A DNA stretch of 64,000 bases from Campanula takesimana (taxonomy: Eukaryota > Streptophyta > Magnoliopsida > Asterales > Campanulaceae): the NCBI GenBank assembly GCA_026119855.1, contig JAOWBW010000271.1, positions 372,001 to 436,000 on the forward strand. Direction: 5' to 3'. Each line of letters starts with the position of its first letter. Position 1 is the first letter of the stretch. The notes below the pieces were generated by a model, which searched no databases, was not told the DNA's origin, and was given only the letters and a program-made list of their open reading frames with translations. A program made the translations under genes and the position numbers. Below are positions 22,664 through 32,748 of this stretch, in pieces.

Positions 22664-22812
22664 GTCAACCGATTGAGGACATGGTCTCTAGGAATCTTAG
22701 GTGCATTAACTAGCTTTAAGGCAAAAAAAAAAGCGTGTCTGCACAAAATTCCAATTCTTTCAAATAGTTTTCACGAACACTGCACGTGATTAGTTTCTAA
22801 TACGTGTTTAAC
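22664..22812 (-). pseudogene. FAR1-related sequence (FRS) exon, SWIM zinc-finger half
   Basis: On the minus strand this reads a SWIM-like zinc finger: CS, then a TGA at 22771-22773 where the CxC second cysteine is expected, then KLFERIGILCRHA, followed by the conserved Pro/Trp-region segment of FAR1/FHY3 proteins (a Leu stands in place of the usual Trp). A run of ten T on this strand adds Phe codons without changing frame. The frame continues across the removed Copia element into 1557-1303. The exon probably begins after an ...CACAG acceptor near 22813. The nonsense codon at a zinc ligand shows the gene copy is dead, before or after the insertion. This is the closest thing to a host regulatory gene in the window. 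Confidence 0.72.
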
Positions 22813-22858
22813 CTGTGTTATATTCAGAAGCTAAATTAGTACAAGATACAGCAGCTGG

Positions 22859-22876
22859 AAAAAAAAAAAAAAAAAA
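22859..22876. repeat. Poly-A tract
   Basis: A run of 18 A beside the hairpin repeat array. No retroposon body ending here was recognised. Confidence 0.8.
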
Positions 22877-22887
22877 GTTCCGTGCCA

Positions 22888-23440
22888 CTTGGATACAATA
22901 GCTAAATTCCTAGTGTATCTATTAGCAATGTGTCAACATTGCTGTTGGATACAATAGGGAAGTAGCTAGTGTATCCAATAGTAATATGTATGAACATTGC
23001 ATCGGATACACTAGCTATTTAGCTAGTGTATCTAATAGCAATGTGTCAACATTGCTGTTGGATACAATAGGTGTTTGGCTATTGTATCTAACTGTATTGT
23101 TATCAACATTGCTGTTGGATACAATAGCTAAATTGCTAGTGTATCTAATAGCAATGTGTCAACGTTGCTGTTGGATACAATATCTAAGTACCTATTGTTT
23201 TCATAGGTAATGTTTTTAGACATTGCTGTTGGATACAATAGGTATTTGGCTATTGTATCTAAGTGTATTGTTATGAACATTGATGTTGGATACACTAGCT
23301 ATTTAGCTAGTGTATCTAATAGAAATATGTCAACATTGCTGTTAGATACAATATGTGTTTGGCTATTGTATCTAATTGTATTGTACTCGTATACAATATC
23401 TAATTTTCTTATGTATACAACTGCATTGTTATTTACATAA
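22888..23440. repeat. Tandem ~57-bp hairpin-forming repeats
   Basis: About nine head-to-tail units, each close to 57 bp, recognised by AACATTGCTGTTGGATACA at about 22934, 22993, 23048, 23104, 23161, 23219, 23276 and 23333. Each unit is itself an inverted repeat: GATACAMTAGCT on one side and AGCTAGTGTATC on the other, extended by ACATTGCT/AGCAATGT. The unit near 23002-23030 has a perfect 12-bp stem with a 4-base loop. The few short open frames here are by-products. Confidence 0.88.
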
Positions 23441-23539
23441 AAAAAAATGTTACCTCAAATTCTTTCCCTTTTGCTTTCCCATCTGTCAACACCAAGTTCT
23501 TAACAGAATCATCACCATCCATAGATTTCATCCCCAAAC

Positions 23540-24239
23540 TGTAACACGCTTCTTTAATTTCCGGCACGTCTATGTCGACCCCACACTCTGCAGAAGTGGC
23601 AGCACTGCTGAAAGCGGCTCATCCTGAATGGAGTCCCACAGCCATCCGATCTGCCATGATGACTACCTCTGATGTTCTAGACAACACATTTAATCCCATC
23701 CAAGAGGTTACAGTTAAGGAAATAAAGCTAGCAACACCTCTATCCATGGGATCTGGACACATCAATCCAAACAAGGCATTAGATCCCGGTCTCATTTACG
23801 ATATCAATCCTGAAGAGTATATCAATTATCTCTGTGCTTTAAATATCACCAAAAAGGAGATACAATCAATCACAAGGTCCAATTCATCACTTGACTTCAA
23901 TTACCCATCTTTCATTTTGCTTATTTCAGGGACAAATCGAATGCTGAAACTGTGAAAGAATTTAAGCGTACAGTGACCTACGTTGGAGATGGAGTGTCCA
24001 CTTTTGAAGAAACCTGGGCACAGCTGGATGGGTTCAAAATCAGCATTGTGCCGAACAAATTGATTTTCAAAGAGAAGAATGAGAAACAGAGTTACAAGGT
24101 GAGACTAGAATGTCTACGAAGGCTGAAATCAAAAGAGGTGGTTTATGGTTTTCTGAGTTGGACGGACACCGTTGGAAAATACACAGTTCGAAGTCCTGTA
24201 GTAGCAGCGAACTTGTGGGAGGTTCTAAACCGCAACTAA
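23540..24239 (+). pseudogene. Subtilisin-like serine protease (SBT), C-terminal fragment
   Basis: The fragment starts at the catalytic-serine block (SGTSMSTPHSA, Ser codon at 23569) and runs through the plant subtilase pattern AALLKAAHPEWSPTAIRSAMMTT and DPGLIYD to the fibronectin-III-like C-terminal domain (FKRTVTYVGDGVSTF), ending at a TAA at 24237. Plant subtilases are secreted proteases of about 750 residues; here the signal peptide, propeptide, and the Asp and His parts of the triad are absent. A frame change near 23930 separates the catalytic part from the FnIII part, and a stop lies just upstream of the block. It is a broken copy, possibly carried or truncated by neighbouring transposons. 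Confidence 0.88.
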
Positions 24240-24536
24240 GTACTCCGTAATAGATTCCTTAAGAAATTGACGAATGGTGTTTGACACCATTTGGTATCAA
24301 TTCGTTTTTGGCTGCATTATCATTTAGCTAATTTCAAAGATTTGTTTGGGTCCGCTATACAAGTTGTGAGAATCATGATATTTTTTTCCCATGCAGGTCA
24401 TACTTGTATCTCATATATCAAAGTGTTAGTTCTATGCATTTACACTTATATGAGATAGTTCATGAGTTTGTGATAGCATGTACAATGTTGTGCGAATATG
24501 TCGCCTAGTGTTTTGTGTAGACTAACTATACTTCAT
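24240..24536. other. AT-rich spacer after the subtilase fragment
   Basis: Probably the former 3' untranslated region. I see no gene or repeat. Confidence 0.5.
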
Positions 24537-24544
24537 GGTGTACG

Positions 24545-25442
24545 TATACTTGTCAAAGGTGTCGCCCGCCTCTCCCGCCTCGCCTTTCTTGTCGCCTTTG
24601 GGGTTTGTCGCCTCTCCCCAGACAGGCAGGCGGGTGATAGCCTTTTTACCAAAGGCGTCGCTTGTTTGTGTAAGGCGAGAGGCGAAAAGGCGTCGCCTCA
24701 GCGTAAAGGCGTGAAAAAGGTAAAAATTGACGAGACTGCGTCGTTTTAGAATACGGTTACGTCGTTTTGGTTTTTCGATTTGGCTTATTACGTTGGCTCC
24801 AGCCCCTAAGTCGACTAATCAAGAAGAGAAGAACGGAAAGGTCAAAATTAAAGGGTTAGGGTTGCGAACCTTGACGAGTCGACGGCCTACCAGTTGAGGA
24901 CGACCCAACGAATGCGACCTGCGATCCACTCTCACGAACGCAATGGCTGCAGCGAGGCGTGGTCAATGAGTTTCAGATAATATTTTTCTACTTCTCTTCT
25001 CCTTTATGTTCCTACTGTGTCGTTTTTTATTTTGGTAGAAGGTATATGGTGTTGTCCCATGTTCGTTCTCATCTTCTAGTCCCCTATTAATACCTTACTT
25101 TTTGTTAAACACTCTTATTATTAATAAATAATAAGATGTTGGCTTGTAAGAGTGAAATATTTTATTCTTGTGACGATGATTTGATGTTTTATTCTTCTTC
25201 AACATGTTTTTAATTATGTTAGCATACTATTTTATATGGAATTGTCACATTTATTTAATGTTCTATTTTTGTTGATAACATATTTTAAGCTTTTTTATAT
25301 GTTGCATGTGAATATATATTTTTCTAATTTTTTTTATTAATTTTGTTCTATTTTTCTACCTTGCTCGCCTTTTTGCTGCCCGCCTTTCGCCTCGCCTAGG
25401 CACGTCTCGCCCGCCTCTCGCCTTTCGCCTTTGACAAGTATG
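24545..25442. mobile_element. Non-autonomous hAT-like element
   Basis: The ends read TATACTTGTCAAAGG and, on the opposite strand from the right, CATACTTGTCAAAGG. They are flanked by 8-bp near-duplicates GGTGTACG (24537-24544) and GGTGTAAG (25443-25450), one mismatch. The subterminal regions are full of GCC/AGGCG-type motifs (24560-24710, 25364-25432) and the middle is AT-rich with no transposase. Eight-bp duplications and short inverted ends with GC-rich subterminal repeats fit the hAT superfamily. Confidence 0.65.
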
Positions 25443-25450
25443 GGTGTAAG

Positions 25451-25860
25451 TGTGGTAGTATATTGGGCTAAGAGACAAAAAGGTTATGTGTTGTGGCATT
25501 TGGTGGTGCAAGGAGTTTTTGAATTGAGTTTTGGCTTGTGCTACTTTGGAAAGGCTAGGATTTAATGGGCAGCCGTGGCTAAGCCATGGCCTGCCTTGGC
25601 ATGTTGTGGGCAGCCTATGCACAGCCATGACTTGCCATGACACCTTTTGGTGCCCAAGTCTAGCCTTACTCTGCCTTGACACGCCCAGTTTTTCCCCACC
25701 AGCACGCCCCATGTGGCTGCGCCGTGCGATCGCATATCGCTAGATTTGGCCCCTCTCAAAAAGCCATGCATGTGCCTTGGGCGGCCGCATGGCCTCCCCT
25801 GTGCACAGTTGTTTAAAAATTCCTCCAAGGTCTGTGGATTGAACCATTTTATGTAAGTTG
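25451..25860. other. Unassigned GC-rich stretch
   Basis: Short degenerate GCCATGRC/GCCTTGGC motifs between 25560 and 25700. No frame resembles a known protein. It could be transposon debris. Confidence 0.4.
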
Positions 25861-25867
25861 TTATATA

Positions 25868-26060
25868 CTCTCTCTGTCCCATTACAAATGACACAGTTTG
25901 TATTTTTGGTCAACTGAGTCAATCTTGGACCATAATTTTGTGAATATCTAGATATATCTATGTAATTCTAAAAATTGTTCTTAGTACTAAAACTTGAAAT
26001 TTCTATGGGTTTGATATGAGTAAGCGGTATAAGTGTTATAAGTGTATATAAAAATGATTA
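25868..26060. repeat. Truncated MITE end, Stowaway-like
   Basis: CTCTCTCTGTCCCATTACAA after TA looks like one terminus of a Tc1/mariner-type MITE. No matching opposite terminus was found nearby, so it is a fragment at best. The right limit is arbitrary. Confidence 0.4.
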
Positions 26061-26448
26061 GTCATAATAAAATGTTAGTGTCTAGTTGTGATGAATGAAT
26101 TGCATAACATAAATGGTATGAGAGCATTACATGTATTGTAATTGTGACTTGTACCTTGTGCAAGTTATCTTTTCTTGTTTATAATGGGTAAAGGGATACA
26201 TGAGTTTCATATTAGTGTTATATGTATGCTTTAAACTCCTATTTGAGTTCACTGAATGTTATGGTGAATAAAAAGTTGCTTGAAAGGCTTGGTAAAAAAG
26301 GATATCAAGCTAACTATTTGAGACTAGCAATGGTATATGAATATATAATGAACAAGAATCCAATGTTGGACTCACTATTGAATATAATATGAAATTGACG
26401 AGTACTCCTTATATTTGAAATCCTTTATTGTTGTTCATATTTAGCATA
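26061..26448. other. AT-rich spacer
   Basis: I see no gene, repeat or terminus here. Confidence 0.5.
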
Positions 26449-26450
26449 TA

Positions 26451-26732
26451 TTCCCTCCGTCTCTGCTCACTTGACACTTATTTCCATTTTGGTCCGTCTC
26501 AGCTCACTTGACACTTCCCAAAATAGCCTACTATTTATAATTTTATATTCACTCTACCCCACCACTCATTTTCTCTCTTCATTTTCCACCACTCAATTTA
26601 TTCAACCAACACTCCTATTTACCTCACTCATTCTCTCTCTTCATTTTCTACCACATATTTTCCTTATTTTATTCTTTTTCCTTAGTTATTGTGCCCACCT
26701 CTTAGGTATCAAGTGAAGTGGGACGGAGGGAG
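26451..26732. mobile_element. Stowaway-like MITE
   Basis: 282 bp with ends TTCCCTCCGTC and GGACGGAGGGA..., flanked by TA on both sides (26449-26450, 26733-26734). The inner portions of the ends also pair (CACTTGACAC with the GTATCAAGTGAAGTG side). No coding. CTCCCTCCGT termini and TA duplication are diagnostic for Stowaway elements. Confidence 0.85.
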
Positions 26733-26833
26733 TATGTCTTTACTTTTTATCCTTCAATGCATTACATGCATATATTGGAATAGTTGGGATGTACTATGTT
26801 GTGGATTTCATGTTTGGTTGTATATAACAACTA

Positions 26834-27084
26834 CTCCCTCTGTCCCGAAATAAATGTCATAGTTGACAAGTCAATGTTTTTAAACTTTTAGTTGTGTTTC
26901 CTTGATTGTCCCAATCTATTCATATGGATAGAGAGACACCTCCTATGGCATTGCAATGCTTGTGCCTATTAGAATGGTAGTATAGGAAGATCACCAAACT
27001 TCATACCCAATTTTAAATAAGACAACATTTATTTTCGGACAAACGAAAATAGAAAGTTGGACATTTATTCCTGGACAGAGGGAG
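26834..27084. mobile_element. Stowaway-like MITE
   Basis: 251 bp with ends CTCCCTCTGTCC and GGACAGAGGGAG flanked by TA (26832-26833, 27085-27086). Secondary pairing continues inward (AAATAAATGTC against GACATTTATT). No coding. It lies about 100 bp from the previous MITE but is a different family by its internal sequence. Confidence 0.87.
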
Positions 27085-27229
27085 TATGTAATTCCATTTG
27101 ATGTTAGGTGGAGTGGGACATGAGAGAGTTGTATAAACTCTTGTGTATGATGTATGGCATCTGATGTTTATGTGTAGAAGATTAGTGTGATGTACAGGTC
27201 TGTGTGTTGCTATGTTTGCTGTCGTGTAC

Positions 27230-27881
27230 TGATTCTGCCAAAAATGTGTCGGATCAGCCCTCCGTCTAGCGGTTTGGATAAATCCAGCAATGAGATCTCC
27301 CCGTTCGGATCTGCGCACAATGAACAAACGTAAACTGCTCCGGGGCTTTACCGGCAAAGGCCCTCCGGCGTGAGAGTAAGAATACGGGAGAAATAGAGAA
27401 ATCAATTGACTAGTTTAGAGCCAAAGAGTTCATTACCCATCTCCTGTTGTGAGGACCTGCTTATATAGGCGTAGGTGAATGAGTCCTAGCTTGTTAGAAA
27501 AGCTAGGGAGCCCGTATTGTTGCGGGACTCGTATTCCTTGGAGGTAGACTCCGGATAAGGATCATTGGTATCCCAGTTGCCTTGTAGAAGAGATATCCTT
27601 GTTCAGATAAGGATCTTCACTGTTAGAGTTGTAATCAAACTCTGTAAGTGGACTCCCCGTGAGAATGGGAGGTTGTTGATATAACTCGACCCGTCATCCA
27701 GCTCGGCTCGTCCTCGAGGACGGCTGGAGATTAGGCTTCTTGAACTCGGCCTAGGTAAGGGCTGCCTGTTTGGCCTGATGTATGTCGGCATATAAGATTG
27801 TGGGCCTCTTTGGATGGGCCTTAAGGTATATGAGCCCAGAGTTTATGGGTCACATTTAACCAAGTCGGTTTATGTCGTTCA
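27230..27881 (-). repeat. 3' LTR of the Tat-type element
   Basis: 652 bp, TGATTCTG...GTCGTTCA, matching 57163-57814 at about 97% by eye. A G-rich polypurine tract on the minus strand (ACTCGGGGGCCAC) abuts its inner edge at 27882. Confidence 0.93.
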
Positions 27882-28126
27882 GTGGCCCCCGAGTTTCTAT
27901 CTCGGCATGCCGAGTAGGAACTGTGCCCCTTGTACTTGCTTTGCACTTCATTTATGTTGATTTGACCTGCAGCCGCCAAAAATCCTTTTTTGCATGGATT
28001 TGCTGACGTCACTGTAGATTTGATACAGGTGGAATCATTGCTCTTCTTGGAAAACGAAGGCTCCATTAATTGCACTACAATTATGAGTAGCATTGATAAA
28101 CTCCCCGCCCCTCATATTCTAGGGGT

Positions 28127-28134
28127 ATAAATAG
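28127..28134 (+). promoter_or_regulatory. TATA box for the antisense acidic gene
   Basis: TATAAATA, 87 bp before the ATG at 28221, with a leader free of upstream ATGs. The spacing fits a plant promoter driving the strand opposite to the retroelement. Confidence 0.55.
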
Positions 28135-28220
28135 ACGATCTGTCTATTGGTTATTTTCTATCTTACCTTCACCTTCCAGAATTCTCCAAGAACATCCCAA
28201 ATTTCACGAAGAATTCAAAG

Positions 28221-28595
28221 ATGGCTCCAAAGAGGAAATACGACGATGCATTCCCGGAAGAAGTGAGTACAGAATCAGAAGATCAGGCTGAGAACTATGA
28301 TTCTTGGAGCAGCGATGGTTCAATGTTTCCATCCAAGAAACGTTCATCTTTTCCGGCGGAAGAATCACCGTCCGATAGTAATGGCGAATACTCGGAGCCG
28401 GACCCCGTTGATGAATTCTCCGACGACTCTAGTGCAGAAGAGTCAGAGGATGAGGACGAGGATGATGATGAAGATGATGACAGTGAGGACGATCCTGAAC
28501 CCATCATTATCGATGAATATGGGTATGATGGAGACGTGGAGTGGGAGGAGGATGATGAAGATCAAGATCAAGATCAAGATTATGATCTTTCTTGA
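28221..28595 (+). CDS. Antisense small acidic protein of the Tat-type element
   Basis: A 124-residue open frame on the strand opposite to gag-pol, just inside the 3' LTR. It starts MAPKRKYDD and is extremely acidic: Ser/Glu-rich first half, then long Asp/Glu runs and a Gln-Asp repeat near the C-terminus (DQDQDQDYD). There are no membrane segments and no recognised domain. Such acidic proteins can bind histones or basic nucleocapsids, but that is speculation. A TATA box and short clean leader precede it, and a T-rich region with a G/C inverted repeat (near 28640-28675) follows it, so it looks like a self-contained gene. I do not recognise its family. It has no lesions, unlike the sense genes. 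Confidence 0.6.
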   Translation: MAPKRKYDDAFPEEVSTESEDQAENYDSWSSDGSMFPSKKRSSFPAEESPSDSNGEYSEPDPVDEFSDDSSAEESEDEDEDDDEDDDSEDDPEPIIIDEYGYDGDVEWEEDDEDQDQDQDYDLS

Positions 28596-29329
28596 ATCCT
28601 TTAGCTAGCATGATCCAGTAGTAGTTTTTTCTTTTTTATATAGGTCAGGCCCCCGGCCTTGCTGTGGGGGTCCTTTTTGTTATATATGTATATAGTAGGA
28701 TTTTATCCTTTGTCACCTTTTCTCTGATTGTGATTTGACTTCATAACTTGAACTACTTGCATCTTGCATGACCTTGAATTTTTTCTCGTTAACACTACCT
28801 TTTTCATGATGTCGCCTTAAAGTAATGCCGATCATCTGATCCTTGTTGACATGTCGGCATGGAAGGCATTTGTATATGTCGTTCAACCATGACTTCAATC
28901 TCCGCTTGACCTTGACTTACCCCAGAACTTTTCTCATCTCGGTCTCGTCTTATTCTTTGATACCATTAGGGATGTCGGTCCATAGCCGTGGTGTCGGTTA
29001 CGCTCATGCGCTGAACTCTTCAATGTCGACCCAGCCATCTGAAATCTCTATGCTTTTCGAAGCCGACTGGCATTTCTGCTGTAGGTCTCGGCTTGCCACG
29101 TGTCGATCTAGCATTGGCAGTCTGTTCGTATTTTTCAAACGGCGGTTGGGTCACTTCAATCGTTTGTCTTCCCCTTATCTTGATTGGTGCACGTGTCTTG
29201 ATGATGGGACATTCACCTCGAAAACGTGGCCCATTAAATGCGAGTCATGATGGGTTAGTGGGTGTACGTGCAGCCCATGGGTCGCGGGCCAGAACCTGGA
29301 CAAACTCAGATTCATAATTTTCGACCGTC
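28596..29329 (+). other. Spacer between the two antisense genes
   Basis: No convincing coding frame. An inverted G/C stretch (CCCCCGGCCTTGCTGTGGGGG near 28650) may form a 3'-end hairpin. The remainder would serve as upstream region of the next antisense gene. Confidence 0.5.
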
Positions 29330-29335
29330 TATATA
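29330..29335 (+). promoter_or_regulatory. TATA box for the large antisense gene
   Basis: TATATA in CCGTCTATATACACTCC, about 310 bp before the first candidate ATG at 29643. The leader is pyrimidine-rich and has a possible donor (AAG/GTATTTTT near 29516), so part of it may be spliced out. Confidence 0.45.
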
Positions 29336-29642
29336 CACTCCAAAATAAACCCTTGAAAATATCCCATTTTCAAATTCCTTGCCTGCGTAGTGTACTTGCC
29401 ACCGGAGAATCAACCGATAACTCTGTTCTTGAAGCGACTCCCATCAATCTGCTTCGATCAAAGTGTTTAAGGCGGCCTCTCGACTAGCTTCCTCCGATCC
29501 CTTTCCATTTTTAAGGTATTTTTCACCCTTACTTTTGTCGATTTTTCATAGTTGGGGTTCCGGGCGTTTCTTTGAGGGTTTTACTGCTTCGCCCGCCATT
29601 GCTCCTATTTAGCTATATTTTTTGAACTTTCACCTCCTTCTA

Positions 29643-32432
29643 ATGTCTGGTCCTCCGAATTCGGGTGAAAATCCCTTGTACGGTTTCTATCAAAGAAACA
29701 ATAGGATTTATATTAAATCAAATGGGCATTGGAATATGTTTTCATTATTAGCCGTGGGAGATATCCTGTATTCGAAGGGGTCACCTAGGGAAGATCTGAG
29801 GTATCCATCTGGACTCTATGCCCCGAGAGTTAGGGAGGATGATGATGCCGATATGATTGTCCTTAATAATAAGGATAAGGTCCTTGACCATATTTATTTA
29901 TTCTATGTAAAAGACAAGTCCTTGATTCGATCTCGTCTTGAGGGTGCAACCTCCTCGGTCCCAGTAGTCGATTCGGAGGGGGAATATGGCCTTATCAAGG
30001 TTTCTTGATGAGTCTAACCCCTCTGCTTCTTCTACAGGTATGGCCGGGGAGAGCACTTCTGATAGGATAGTGGACCGCTTTGATGCCAGTGTTTCCAGGC
30101 CGAGACGTGGTGCCAGTGCTAGGACAACTAGTAAGATAATGGGGAAGTCAGGTCCCGTTGTAGATAAACACCCCAAATCGGGTGAGGAAATGATTGAGGT
30201 CCTCTTTTCTCGGTACGGAGTAGACCGCGAGGAGTATCGTTTGTACTATAGCAAAGCCATTCCTTTAGACACAGACGAGAAAATCCACAACTTTTACTAC
30301 GACCAGGCAGTCGTTTCGTTCTTCTTTAAACAATTCCAGCTAGGCTTATGGTTTCCTCTTGACCCATTCATTAACGAATTTCTGGAGTAATGGGAACTGA
30401 TGCCGGCTCATATTGGTGCTAATGCGGTCAGGTACCTGGTTAGTTTCATTGTCTTGTTTCGCAGTCTTAATTTCGAGCCGTGTATGTCCGCTTTCGATCA
30501 CTTCTTTAACGTGAGTTATAACAAGACTACGAGGACTCTGACCATCAAGTCCGATCCCTCCAAACCCAAGATCATCACCCCTATTTCTGGCACTATCAGT
30601 AAGGTGTCGGGGTGGAATACTCATGTAATTAGGGTTGAGTCCCGTTTTGGTTGGGAGTTCGCCGTTCCTGAATACGCTCCATCTCGCCCTCAAAAAATCC
30701 ACAAGCCTGAATGGAGTGATAAGTTGATCGCTAAACTTGAGGAGTTCGCCAATCTGGGTACGTTGGATTGGAACGAATTGGAGAAGGATCCACGCTATTA
30801 TGTTCAAGACGGGTTGATGAGGGGTCCCCTTGACGGTGTCGTCCCCAAAGTTAATGTTCTGAGGGGGAATAGGTTCCCAGATTGGATCGTCCACCCCAAT
30901 TTTGTTTTCCTTCGTGAATGCGTGCGTTGCCAAGAGCAGAACAACATTTGTCTTAAAACTGAAGACACTATAGGATGTAATTATCTAACCTTGCCTTTTT
31001 CCCCTGATCTTTGCCTCGTCTCGGTCTAATCTTTATTTTTTGTGCAGTTTTGGCTATGGAGAAAATTGCCGAGATCGAGATGGAGGAACTTGACCCCGTC
31101 CAAGCGGCTAGGTTGAAGAAGCAAAGGTCTAAAGCTGCTGCCTTAGAAAAGCGTCATGACAATATGGAAGCTAGGCAGACTTTACTTCAGAACAAGGATG
31201 ATTCTGCGGTGCCAATGTCAGACCGTTCTGTGGGGGAAGTTAGGGATGGGGCCGACGTGGTGGCCCCCGAGACCGAAGAGGCTGCTCTCGATAGTCAGTC
31301 CCAGAGTCAAGACCAGGATACGCACGCTATGATAGAGGCGGATAGTGGGGGTGCTCATCACGGTCAGAAAAGATCCAGGGAGGAGGTCAGGGAGGTTCGA
31401 GCTCCTTCGAAAAAAGCAACTCCCACCGCTCATGATTCTGATTTTAGCCCGGTCTTGCCTGATGATGAGGTTAAGAGCTGGGTAGAGAAGTTTGGTGGGG
31501 TCCCTATTTTGTCGGGGTTAGACGCATCGGTCCGTTCGGGCCTTGCCTTGAAGAAGGGCGGTCCTGTGATAAAGCGGGCAATGAATGTGGATACAATCGA
31601 ACAGTTGGTTGCCGAGAAACCCACGTCCCAGCAAATGTTTAACCGCAAAGGCTTACTCCTTAGCGAGGTAAGGCTCTTGGTTTTCCTGTTCTCCTTCCGC
31701 TCTTTGTAATTACTCATTTCCTCTTTTTTTTTTTAGCTTGCCTCCCTTGCCCAAACCGATTATACCATGTATCGGCACGCTTATGAATCTTTAAAAGAGA
31801 CAGAGGACGAGGTGGCTAGGCTTAAAGGTTACATTGATGGTCTTACCGATAAGGTAATTGGCCTAGAGAAAGAAAAAACTTTTCTTGACACGTCGCGACA
31901 TCAATCTCAGGAAGAAGTCTCAAAGCTGAAGGAGTCTCTGCTCGTCGCGAAAAACGAGGTTAAGGACGAGAGTAAGCGTGTCGAGACATTGGCGGGAGAA
32001 AAAGCCACCGTTGAGGAAAAGCTTGCTCTGTTGGAAGACCAGTATGCTCGTCTGGAGGAGAGCGTGGCGAGCAGAGAGAAGGCAGCTGTTGAAGCTTACA
32101 AGAGTGGGCCCCAAATCAGGGCGGACCTGAGTGATAGAGTCGGCATGATATATAATGACGCCTGGTCAAATTTAACCCGTCTCCTTTACATCGATCCCGA
32201 AGTTGATGTACCGTTGGAGAAGTGTGCTCGTCTTTACCATCAGGATGCCTATAGTGTTGAGGCTCGGGCCGCGCATTCTCTCATTCCATTCTCCGAAAGA
32301 AGTCTCAAGGTTATTAAGGCGATGGATCGTAAGGCCAACAGACCCGTATGGGAACCTCCAGAGCTGGCGCCTGATAACTTTGAGAAGTTGCTGGAGCGGA
32401 CTGAGGACGAGGCCTACGCCGGTGTGGATTAA
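29643..32432 (+). pseudogene. Antisense gene of the Tat-type element (Transposase_28-like, coiled coil), three exons, damaged
   Basis: Predicted exons end at 30976, then 31048-31667 and 31737-32432. The introns are 30977-31047 (71 nt, GTAATT...GTGCAG, phase 1) and 31668-31736 (69 nt, GTAAGG...TTTTAG, phase 0), and both keep the frame exactly. Exon 1 begins at an ATG at 29643, changes frame at a G5 run (29978-29982) and meets TAA at 30388. Its middle (LGLWFPLDPFINEFLE, then LMPAHIGANAVRYLVSF) resembles the 'putative gypsy type transposon' domain. Exon 2 is charged with Ser/Gln-rich linkers. Exon 3 is a long coiled coil (from ~31790 to 32090) plus a helical tail. Antisense ORFs in this position are known from Tat/Retand elements; function unknown. 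The first frame change might be an assembly error. Confidence 0.72.
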
Positions 32433-32748
32433 ACTATCACGACTTTATGTTTGTCGGGTTGTAAAGCCGGTTTGGCTTGGAACAGTTGTTTTAAGTATTT
32501 GTCTCACTCGGCCCATCGTCTTTTGGGGGAGTTTTAAACACTTTTTGTTTGTCCAAGTATTCGTATGCTTGGGCCCAGTGTTGACTGGGGGCGTAAACAC
32601 ATTATTTGTAGGGATTTGTAATCCTCGGTTTGAGGCGTTTATCCCTTATTTCCTTAACTTGTTACGTAGTTAGGTGTTATCTCGTTATTTGTTCATGTTA
32701 TTTTATCTCGGTTTGAGATGTCTCAACAGTCTGAAGTGACGAGATGTG
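32433..32748. other. 3' region of the Tat-type element
   Basis: T-rich downstream region of the antisense gene. I see no further gene. Confidence 0.5.

Noticed and set aside
22986..23440. Short open frames in the hairpin array
   Set aside because: Periodic frames from a tandem repeat with no protein signature.
25356..25922. Overlapping minus-strand frames of 60-118 codons
   Set aside because: No domain, biased by GCC repeats at the hAT-like end and neighbouring GC-rich debris.
28295..28507. Ser-rich minus-strand frame
   Set aside because: It is the complement of the Asp/Glu-rich codon runs of the acidic gene.
30346..30933. 195-codon minus-strand frame opposite the antisense Tat gene
   Set aside because: It has no recognisable motif; the plus strand has domain similarity and in-frame introns.
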